From Hydrogenophaga sp. RAC07 (GTDB lineage: Bacteria > Pseudomonadota > Gammaproteobacteria > Burkholderiales > Burkholderiaceae_C), in assembly GCF_001713375.1 (NCBI RefSeq), contig NZ_CP016449.1:3162001-3226000 (forward strand): 64,000 nucleotides of DNA, given 5' to 3'. The notes under the pieces were generated by a model. That model was given only the letters and a program-made list of their open reading frames with translations, searched no databases and had not been told where the DNA came from. The translations under genes were made by a program, and so were the position numbers. Below are positions 55,497-64,000 of the stretch, piece after piece. The stretch's first letter is position 1, and each line of letters begins with the position of its first letter.

Positions 55497-56714
55497 ATGG
55501 CAACCGCTGCAACCAAGAGCATCAAAGACGTCGTTTTCGAGTGGGAAGGCAAAGACCGCAACGGCAAGACGGTTCGCGGTGAGACCCGTGCCGTGGGAGA
55601 GAACCAGGTGCTGGCGGCGCTGCGTCGCCAGGGCATCATCCCGAGCAAGGTGAAGAAGCGCCGCATGAGCTCGGGCAAGCGCATCAAGCCGAAAGACATC
55701 GCGATCTTCACGCGCCAACTGGCCACCATGATGAAGGCGGGTGTCCCCTTGCTGCAGGCGTTCGACATCGTCGGACGTGGCAACCCCAACCCCAGCGTGA
55801 CCAAGCTGCTCAACGACATCCGCACCGACGTTGAGACCGGCACCTCGCTGAGTGCGGCTTTCCGCAAGAACCCCCTCTACTTCGACAGTCTGTACTGCAA
55901 TCTGGTGGAAGCCGGCGAAGCCGCCGGTATTCTGGAAGAGTTGCTGGACCGCCTCGCGGTCTACATGGAGAAGACCGAGGCCCTCAAGTCAAAGATCAAG
56001 TCGGCGCTGATGTACCCCATCGCGGTGGTGATCGTGGCCTTCGTGGTGGTCGCCGTGATCATGATCTTCGTGATCCCCTCCTTCAAGGAAGTGTTCAGTT
56101 CGTTCGGCGCAGACCTTCCCGCTCCCACCCTGTTCGTGATCGCGATGAGCGAGTTCTTCACGGAATACTGGTGGCTGATCTTCGGTGGCCTAGGCGGCGG
56201 CTTCTACTTTTTCATGCAGGCCTGGCGCCGCAATGAAAAGGTGCAGCGATTCATGGACCGTGTCTTGCTCAAGCTGCCGATCTTCGGTGTGCTGATCGAG
56301 AAGTCGGTGATTGCGCGCTGGACCCGCACGTTGTCGACCATGTTCGCTGCCGGTGTTCCGCTGGTGGAAGCGCTCGACTCGGTGGGCGGCGCTTCGGGCA
56401 ACTCCGTTTATGCAATTGCCACCGAGCGCATCCAGCAGGAGGTGTCCACCGGGACCAGCCTGACCAACGCGATGACCAACGCCAACATCTTTCCGTCCAT
56501 GGTGCTGCAGATGTGCGCCATTGGTGAAGAATCCGGCTCGATCGACCACATGCTTGGAAAGGCAGCCGACTTTTACGAGGCGGAAGTGGACGACATGGTG
56601 GCCGGCATCTCCAGCCTGATGGAGCCCATCATCATCGTGGTGCTGGGCACGGTCATCGGTGGCATCGTGGTGTCGATGTACCTGCCCATCTTCAAGTTGG
56701 GTCAGGTGGTTTGA
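55497..56714 (+). CDS. pilC: Type II secretion/type IV pilus inner-membrane protein PilC
   Basis: Platform protein, 405 residues. Two GspF/PilC repeats are seen (FTRQLATMMKAGVPLLQAFD and WTRTLSTMFAAGVPLVEALD). Three hydrophobic segments lie at ALMYPIAVVIVAFVVVAVIM, EYWWLIFGGLGGGFYFFMQA and EPIIIVVLGTVIGGIVVSMY. The C-terminal YLPIFKLGQVV is typical. 32 bp after pilB; its stop shares TGATG with pilD. Confidence 0.95.
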   Translation: MATAATKSIKDVVFEWEGKDRNGKTVRGETRAVGENQVLAALRRQGIIPSKVKKRRMSSGKRIKPKDIAIFTRQLATMMKAGVPLLQAFDIVGRGNPNPSVTKLLNDIRTDVETGTSLSAAFRKNPLYFDSLYCNLVEAGEAAGILEELLDRLAVYMEKTEALKSKIKSALMYPIAVVIVAFVVVAVIMIFVIPSFKEVFSSFGADLPAPTLFVIAMSEFFTEYWWLIFGGLGGGFYFFMQAWRRNEKVQRFMDRVLLKLPIFGVLIEKSVIARWTRTLSTMFAAGVPLVEALDSVGGASGNSVYAIATERIQQEVSTGTSLTNAMTNANIFPSMVLQMCAIGEESGSIDHMLGKAADFYEAEVDDMVAGISSLMEPIIIVVLGTVIGGIVVSMYLPIFKLGQVV

Positions 56715-57577
56715 TGCTCGGTGCGGGTGCGCCGGAAGCGGCGCTGCTGGGTCTTCTCGGCTTGCTGGTGGGCAGCTTTCTCAATGTGGTGATCCACCGC
56801 CTGCCCAAGATGATGGAGTTGCACTGGGCCGCCGAGTGCGCGGAACTCCATCCTGAAAACGCCACGGCTTCCGACACGGCGGCTGCCACAGCCCAGCCGT
56901 TCAACCTCATGGTGCCGCGCTCGCGCTGCCCCCACTGTGGCCACCAGATTCGCTGGTTCGAGAACATCCCGCTCTTCAGCTACCTCGCACTGCGCGGCAA
57001 ATGCAGCCAATGCGCGGCACCGATCAGTGCCCGCTACCCGGCGGTGGAGGTGACCTGCGCAGCACTGTTTGCCTGGTGCGGCTGGAACTGGGGCGGCAGT
57101 TGGGAAGCGCTTGCCTGGTGCGGATTTTCCGCGGCCGTGTTGGCGTTGGCCTGCATCGATTGGGACACCACCTTGTTGCCGGACGACATCACGCTTCCCT
57201 TGTTGTGGGCAGGCCTGTGCGCGGCGGGTCTGAAGCTGACCGATACCGCTCTGCCCGATGCGGTGTGGGGCGCCGTGGGAGGCTACCTCTCGTTGTGGCT
57301 GGTGTACTGGGCCTTCAAGCTCACCACCGGCAAGGAAGGCATGGGCTACGGCGACTTCAAACTCTTCGCCGCCCTGGGCGCCTGGTTTGGCTGGCAGGCC
57401 CTCATCCCCATCATCCTCATGGCCTCGGTCATCGGGGCGGTGATCGGCATCGCCATCAAATTCAGAGGTGAGCTGCGCGAAGGCGGGTACGTGCCGTTCG
57501 GCCCCTTCCTGGCGCTCGCCGGCCTCACCGCCATGATCTTCGGGCCGTCGGCCATCCTGGCCGTGATTGGCTTGTGA
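56714..57577 (+). CDS. pilD: Prepilin peptidase/N-methyltransferase PilD
   Basis: Cleaves and N-methylates prepilins; 287 residues. ATG 56714 overlaps pilC. The zinc site has CPHCGHQIRWFENIP and GKCSQC. Catalytic aspartates are in LACIDWDTTLLPDDITLPLL and GKEGMGYGDFKLFAALGAW (GxGD). About eight helices. Its stop overlaps the GTG start of coaE. Confidence 0.94.
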   Translation: MLGAGAPEAALLGLLGLLVGSFLNVVIHRLPKMMELHWAAECAELHPENATASDTAAATAQPFNLMVPRSRCPHCGHQIRWFENIPLFSYLALRGKCSQCAAPISARYPAVEVTCAALFAWCGWNWGGSWEALAWCGFSAAVLALACIDWDTTLLPDDITLPLLWAGLCAAGLKLTDTALPDAVWGAVGGYLSLWLVYWAFKLTTGKEGMGYGDFKLFAALGAWFGWQALIPIILMASVIGAVIGIAIKFRGELREGGYVPFGPFLALAGLTAMIFGPSAILAVIGL

Positions 57578-58191
57578 GCACGGCGACTCCAGCGCGACAA
57601 GTCCTCAGGCTGGGGCTCACCGGCGGTATCGGCAGCGGCAAGAGCACGCTGGCGAACATGCTCCAGTCCCTGGGTGCTGACGTGATCGATGCGGATGCGG
57701 TGTCGCGCGCTACAACGGCCAGCGGCGGCGCAGCCATTGCGGCGATTGCACAGGCATTTGGCCAGGAATTCATTGATGCCGATGGCGCACTCGACCGGGC
57801 CCGCATGCGTGCCCTTGTGTTCTCACAGCCCGAACAACGCAAGGTGCTGGAAAACATCGTGCATCCACTGGTTGGGCAAGAGATTCGGAAGCTGGCGCTG
57901 CAGGCCACATCCCGTGTCCTGATCTTCGACGTGCCGCTGTTGGTGGAGTCGCCGCACTGGCGGGGGCAACTGGATCGGGTGCTGGTGGTCGACTGCCTTC
58001 CCGCCACACAGATTCGGCGGGTCACACAGCGCAGTGGATGGGATCTGACCACGATCGAGGCCGCCATGCGCAACCAGTGTTCGCGCGAACAGCGCCTGGC
58101 CGCCGCAGACTTCGTGGTGTTCAACGAAGGAGAGGGCCTGGACAACCTGCAACACCTCGCTCAGGCGCTGGCCAAACGGTTCGGGCTATGA
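57574..58191 (+). CDS. coaE: Dephospho-CoA kinase
   Basis: Last step of coenzyme A synthesis; 205 residues. GTG start overlaps the pilD stop by four bases. P-loop LGLTGGIGSGKST, substrate loop GADVIDADAVSR, lid/catalytic IFDVPLLVESPHW, and VVDCLPATQIRRVTQRSG. The gene is often found after pilD in gammaproteobacteria and betaproteobacteria. A 42-bp gap leads to zapD. Confidence 0.94.
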   Translation: MSTATPARQVLRLGLTGGIGSGKSTLANMLQSLGADVIDADAVSRATTASGGAAIAAIAQAFGQEFIDADGALDRARMRALVFSQPEQRKVLENIVHPLVGQEIRKLALQATSRVLIFDVPLLVESPHWRGQLDRVLVVDCLPATQIRRVTQRSGWDLTTIEAAMRNQCSREQRLAAADFVVFNEGEGLDNLQHLAQALAKRFGL

Positions 58192-58233
58192 TGAACGCCC
58201 ACCCGCTGCCCCGCCCTGCGAACCCACGCTGCT

Positions 58234-58989
58234 GTGATCCTGTACGAATACCCTTTCAACGAACGCATCCGCACCTACCTGCGACTTGAACAACTGTTCC
58301 GGCGCATGGTCGAATTGGTTCCGCGCCAGCACCCGCTGGACCACCACTTCGCGATCCAGACCATTTTCGAAATCATCGAAGTGGCGTCCCGGGCAGACAT
58401 GAAGTCCGACGTTCTGAAAGACCTCGAGCGGCACAAGCAGCAGCTCATTTCCTACCGTGGGAATCCGATGATCTCGGAGCAGGCGCTCAACGAAGCCATT
58501 GACCAGCTGGAAGACTGCTTTTCCCAGCTCAGCGGTCTGGTGGGCAAAACAGGTCAGTCCTTGACCGAAAACGACTGGTTGATGAGCATCCGCAGCCGCA
58601 TCGGCATCCCCGCGGGCACCTGCGAATTCGATCTGCCGGCCTATTACAAGTGGCAGCACCACAGTGCCGCAGAACGCCAGGCGGACCTGCAGCGCTGGTC
58701 GGTGCCGCTGGCGCCGCTGGCCGAGTCCATCGTCCTGCTGCTCAAGATGCTGCGGGATTCGGGTTCGCCGCAAAAGGTCGTGGCGCCGGGTGGGCAGTTC
58801 CAGCAAACCCTGCCCCAGGGCCGCACCTTCCAGTTGCTGCGACTGCGCATGGACCCGAGCTCCGGTCTGATTCCCGAGATCAGCGGCAATCGATTGATGT
58901 TGTCGGTTCGCTTGATGCGCCAAGGCGATGACGACCGCCTGCACTCGGCGCAGGACGACACCGCGTTTGAGCTCACGCTCTGCGCCTGA
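58234..58989 (+). CDS. zapD: Cell division protein ZapD (DUF1342)
   Basis: FtsZ-crosslinking factor, 251 residues, from a GTG start. N-terminal helical domain MILYEYPFNERIRTYLRLEQ and DHHFAIQTIFEIIEVASRAD; middle beta domain GTCEFDLPAYYKWQHHSAAE; C-terminal strands LLRLRMDPSSGLIPEISGNR. Typical length 250. The coaE-zapD-yacG order is standard in proteobacteria. Confidence 0.94.
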   Translation: MILYEYPFNERIRTYLRLEQLFRRMVELVPRQHPLDHHFAIQTIFEIIEVASRADMKSDVLKDLERHKQQLISYRGNPMISEQALNEAIDQLEDCFSQLSGLVGKTGQSLTENDWLMSIRSRIGIPAGTCEFDLPAYYKWQHHSAAERQADLQRWSVPLAPLAESIVLLLKMLRDSGSPQKVVAPGGQFQQTLPQGRTFQLLRLRMDPSSGLIPEISGNRLMLSVRLMRQGDDDRLHSAQDDTAFELTLCA

Positions 58990-59008
58990 ACGTTGCCGCC
59001 GGAATCCC

Positions 59009-59212
59009 ATGTCTGCGAACGCCAGCACCAGCCCACAGAAGATCGTTCGCTGCCCGGGGTGTGGTGGCCCCAGCATCTACGCACCCAGCAACGCCTTTCG
59101 GCCGTTCTGCTGCGAGCGTTGCAAGAACATGGACTTTGGTGCCTGGGCCACCGAAAGTTTCAAACTTCCCGAGCAGGACAGCCAGAACGACCCGGACTTC
59201 GGGACGTCGTGA
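59009..59212 (+). CDS. yacG: DNA gyrase inhibitor YacG (zinc protein)
   Basis: 67 residues. Four zinc-binding cysteines in VRCPGCGG and FCCERCKNMDFGAWATE. ATG 59009 has GGAA upstream at a normal distance. It binds GyrB in the E. coli homologue (family knowledge). Convergent with the NUDIX gene by 10 bp. Confidence 0.92.
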   Translation: MSANASTSPQKIVRCPGCGGPSIYAPSNAFRPFCCERCKNMDFGAWATESFKLPEQDSQNDPDFGTS

Positions 59213-59222
59213 GCGAACGGCG

Positions 59223-59684
59223 TCAGTTCAGTTCAAGCCCGCGCTCAAGCGCAAGCCACTCCAGCACCGGCACCGTGCCCGGCAAAATTGGCGCGCAGCG
59301 CGCCGGCAAGGTCTCCCAGCTGAACTGCTGGCCCTCGCGCATCTGAAGTGCACCCGTCCAGTCAAACACCTTGCAGAAGTGCAGGCGCACCAGCGCGTGC
59401 GGGTAGTCGACCAGGCTGTCGCGCCACGTGTGGGCCGCGCCGATGGTCACACCGATCTCTTCCTGCAGTTCACGGCGCAAGGCTTGTTCGACCGACTCGC
59501 CGGCTTCGAGTTTGCCGCCCGGAAATTCCCAGTAGCCCGCATACACCTTGCCCACCGGGCGCGAGGTGAGCAGAAAATGGCCGTCGGGCGCGATCAGCAA
59601 ACCCACTGCCACGTCGACCACGGGCCGGTCCACCGGTCGTTCAACGCCGGGGTCGGCATCCACGACGAGGACCTTGGAATTCAT
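59223..59684 (-). CDS. NUDIX hydrolase, MutT-like
   Basis: 153 residues. ATG 59684 overlaps the stop of the upstream ATPase gene (ATGA). The NUDIX box is complete: GGKLEAGESVEQALRRELQE followed by EIGV. YAGYWEFPGGK and FCKVFDWTGALQMREGQQF resemble MutT (8-oxo-dGTP pyrophosphohydrolase). Found in the secA-argJ neighbourhood in many Burkholderiales. Substrate not proven. Confidence 0.88.
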   Translation of the reverse strand: MNSKVLVVDADPGVERPVDRPVVDVAVGLLIAPDGHFLLTSRPVGKVYAGYWEFPGGKLEAGESVEQALRRELQEEIGVTIGAAHTWRDSLVDYPHALVRLHFCKVFDWTGALQMREGQQFSWETLPARCAPILPGTVPVLEWLALERGLELN

Positions 59685-60559
59685 GCCTTTGAAGCGTGCG
59701 TGCCGGCGTAGTCGCGGGCGAACTGGTAGGCCACGCGTCCGCTGCGCGAACCGCGCTCCAATGCCCACACCAGCGCCTGGGGACGCGCTGCGTCGATGTC
59801 GGCAGCGGGCACACCGAACGACGAGAGCCACTGCGCCACGATGGTGAGGTATTCGTCCTGGCTGAACGGGTAAAAGCTCACCCACAGACCAAACCGCTCC
59901 GAGAGCGAGATCTTCTCTTCCACCACCTCACCTGGATGCACCTCACCTTCAGCGGTGTGGGTGTAGGTGAGGTTTTCCTTCATGTACTCGGGCAAGAGGT
60001 GGCGCCGGTTGCTCGTGGCGTAGATGAGCACGTTGGGGCTGGCTGCGGACACCGAACCGTCGAGGATGGACTTGAGCGCCTTGTAGCCGGGCTCACCGTC
60101 TTCAAAACTGAGGTCGTCGCAAAAAACGATGAAGCGCTCGGGCCGCTCGGACACCACATCGACGATGTCGGGCAGGTCCACCAGCTCGGCCTTGTCGACC
60201 TCGATCAGGCGCAGGCCCTGCGGCGCGTATTCATTGAGACAGGCCCGGATCAGCGAGGACTTGCCGGTGCCGCGCGCTCCGGTGAGCAACACGTTGTTGG
60301 CCGGCAGGCCCTGCACGAACTGCAGCGTGTTGCGCTGGATCTTTTCTTTCTGTCCATCGATCTCCTGCAGATCGCTCAGGCGCATGGCACCCACGTGGCG
60401 CACCGGCTCCAGCGCGCCGTGGCCGCTCGAACGTTTGCGGTAGCGCCAAGCCACCGCAGCCGACCAGTCGGGTGCCTGCATGGGTTGGGGCAGCACCGAT
60501 TCGATGCGGGTCATCAACTGCTCGGCACGCGCGAGCAAGCGTTCAAATTGTTCGTTCAT
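59681..60559 (-). CDS. DUF815-type ATP-binding protein
   Basis: 292-residue AAA-fold protein. Walker A GARGTGKSSL, Walker B FIVFCDDLSFEDGE. Sensor region LIYATSNRRHLLPEYMKENL. C-terminal arginine-rich part GRVAYQFARDYAGTHA. DUF815 is widespread but uncharacterised. Operon: argJ, this gene, NUDIX. Confidence 0.88.
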   Translation of the reverse strand: MNEQFERLLARAEQLMTRIESVLPQPMQAPDWSAAVAWRYRKRSSGHGALEPVRHVGAMRLSDLQEIDGQKEKIQRNTLQFVQGLPANNVLLTGARGTGKSSLIRACLNEYAPQGLRLIEVDKAELVDLPDIVDVVSERPERFIVFCDDLSFEDGEPGYKALKSILDGSVSAASPNVLIYATSNRRHLLPEYMKENLTYTHTAEGEVHPGEVVEEKISLSERFGLWVSFYPFSQDEYLTIVAQWLSSFGVPAADIDAARPQALVWALERGSRSGRVAYQFARDYAGTHASKA

Positions 60560-60569
60560 GGCACGCGAC

Positions 60570-61817
60570 TCAGGACCGGTAGTCGGCGTTGATGGTCACG
60601 TAGTCGTGGCTGAAATCGCAGGTCCACACCGTCTCGGTGGCGCTGCCACGACCCAGGCCAATGCGCACCAGGATCTCGGTTTGCTTCATCACGCGCTGAC
60701 CGTCTTCTTCACGGTAGTCGGGATGGCGACCGCCTTGGGTGACCACGTGCACATCGCCCAGGTGCAGCTCGATGCCGCTCACATCAAGATCGTGAATGCC
60801 GGCGTAGCCCACGGCGGCGAGAATGCGGCCGAGATTGGGATCGCTGGCAAAGAACGCGGTCTTGACCAGGGGCGAATGTGCGACAGCGTAGGCTGCCAAC
60901 AGGCATTCGGCGGTGGTGCGACCGCCTTCAACCTGGATGGTGATGAACTTCGTGGCGCCTTCTCCGTCGCGCACGATGGCATGCGCGAGAAAACGCGCCA
61001 CATTCGTCAAGCCATCCACCAGCGCCTGTCCCGCCGGGCTGTTCAGGTCGGTGATGGGAGCGTGGCCCGCTTGACCGGTGGCCACCACCACAAACGAATC
61101 GTTGGTGCTCGTGTCGCCGTCCACCGTGACGCGGTTGAACGAGGCGTCGGCCAGGCGGCGGGCCAGCTCGTTCATGAGTGCGGGCGCCACGGCGGCGTCG
61201 GTGGCCAGGAAACCCAGCATGGTCGCCATGTTCGGGCGGATCATGCCGGCCCCTTTGGCGATGCCGGTGGCGTGCACAACCTGTCCATCGATGGTCATGC
61301 GCTGACTGCAGGCCTTGGGCAGGGTGTCGGTGGTCATGATGCCCTGGGCAGCCAGCAGCCACTGCGCGCCGCTGTCGTTTTGCGGTTGCGCCGCGTCGGT
61401 GAGGGCGGCCGGCAAACCCGCGAGCAGGCGATCGAGCGGCAGCGGCTCCATGATCACACCGGTGGAAAACGGCAGCACCTGCTCGTGGCGCACCCCCAGG
61501 GACAAAGCCAAAGCGGTGCAGGTCTGACGTGCATTCGCAAGACCCGGCTCGCCCGTGCCGGCGTTGGCGTTGCCGGTGTTGATCACCAGCGCTCGCACGC
61601 CCTGCCCAGCGGCCAGGTGTTCGCGGCACACCTGCACCGGGGCTGCGGCGTAGCGGTTCTGGGTGAACACCGCACCGACCGCACAGCCTTCGTCCAGCAA
61701 GAACACCGTGAGGTCTTTGCGGTTGGCCTTGCGGATGCCGGCTTCAGCCACACCGATGCGCACACCTGCGATGGGGAACAGGTCGATGGCCGAGGGCGTC
61801 TCGAGTTGAACGGGCAT
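60570..61817 (-). CDS. argJ: Bifunctional glutamate N-acetyltransferase/amino-acid acetyltransferase ArgJ
   Basis: Recycles the acetyl group in arginine synthesis; 415 residues. The protein is self-cleaved at [16 protein letters not shown], where the Thr is the nucleophile. [37 protein letters not shown] and [20 protein letters not shown] are conserved; the C-terminus is [14 protein letters not shown]. 66 bp downstream of secA, 10 bp before the ATPase. Confidence 0.95.
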   Translation of the reverse strand: MPVQLETPSAIDLFPIAGVRIGVAEAGIRKANRKDLTVFLLDEGCAVGAVFTQNRYAAAPVQVCREHLAAGQGVRALVINTGNANAGTGEPGLANARQTCTALALSLGVRHEQVLPFSTGVIMEPLPLDRLLAGLPAALTDAAQPQNDSGAQWLLAAQGIMTTDTLPKACSQRMTIDGQVVHATGIAKGAGMIRPNMATMLGFLATDAAVAPALMNELARRLADASFNRVTVDGDTSTNDSFVVVATGQAGHAPITDLNSPAGQALVDGLTNVARFLAHAIVRDGEGATKFITIQVEGGRTTAECLLAAYAVAHSPLVKTAFFASDPNLGRILAAVGYAGIHDLDVSGIELHLGDVHVVTQGGRHPDYREEDGQRVMKQTEILVRIGLGRGSATETVWTCDFSHDYVTINADYRS

Positions 61818-61883
61818 GGGGGACTCCGTGGATTCAGGGTTGAGCCAGTCAGTGGAACCTGCGGGACCCTGGGTCCCGGCGCA

Positions 61884-64000
<2,117 letters not shown>

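Overview
The window looks like a chromosomal segment of a high-GC betaproteobacterium of the order Burkholderiales, most likely family Comamonadaceae (a Hydrogenophaga-like organism). This is inferred from base composition, protein style, the block secA-argJ-ATPase-NUDIX / yacG-zapD-coaE-pilDCB, an rpoH preceded by a CIRCE element, and Bug/TRAP-type solute-binding proteins. No species can be named from sequence alone.

Layout. 1-2.6 kb: 3' part of a multi-PAS hybrid histidine kinase. 2.6-8.5 kb: ergothioneine genes egtD and egtB (minus strand) enclosing a PhnD/PhnC/PhnE/PhnE-type ABC importer (plus strand). 8.5-11.4 kb: PQQ-type sugar dehydrogenase, NnrU-like membrane protein, EamA transporter. 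11.3-22.8 kb: a nearly complete oxidative uronate/aldarate catabolic locus. Its minus arm carries a dioxovalerate-type aldehyde dehydrogenase and a GntR/FCD regulator. Its plus arm carries uronate dehydrogenase, an SMP-30 lactonase, TRAP DctPQM, glucarate dehydratase, an orphan Bug binding protein, 5-dehydro-4-deoxyglucarate dehydratase and aldose 1-epimerase. A repeat-rich operator region lies between the arms. Together these would convert glucuronate/galacturonate through aldarates to 2-oxoglutarate. 22.8-26.4 kb: small envelope and stress proteins, including an ATPase-only Hsp70.

26.4-30.7 kb is a visibly lower-GC accessory island. It holds an RloC/PrrC-like AAA ATPase with a zinc-hook CPLC motif and a candidate C-terminal R-x3-E...H nuclease triad, broken by one frameshift. 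A three-helix membrane protein and a small winged-helix-like protein follow. This is the best candidate in the window for an undescribed (probably anti-phage) system. 30.7-38.2 kb: a DUF2789 gene, a general porin killed by a single Trp-to-TGA change, and a MexEF-OprN-like RND efflux operon.

38.4-49.2 kb: a cysteine-less glutaredoxin-fold protein, a chemotaxis receptor, rpoH (with CIRCE and terminator), a 7TM-DISM protein with degenerate GGDEF domain, lysS, a lytic transglycosylase coupled to proS, rppH and a CNP1-like protein. 49.2-64 kb is core housekeeping: proB, obgE, rpmA, rplU, polyprenyl synthase, tRNA-Pro(CGG), pilB-pilC-pilD-coaE-zapD-yacG on plus, then NUDIX, ATPase, argJ and 5'-truncated secA on minus.
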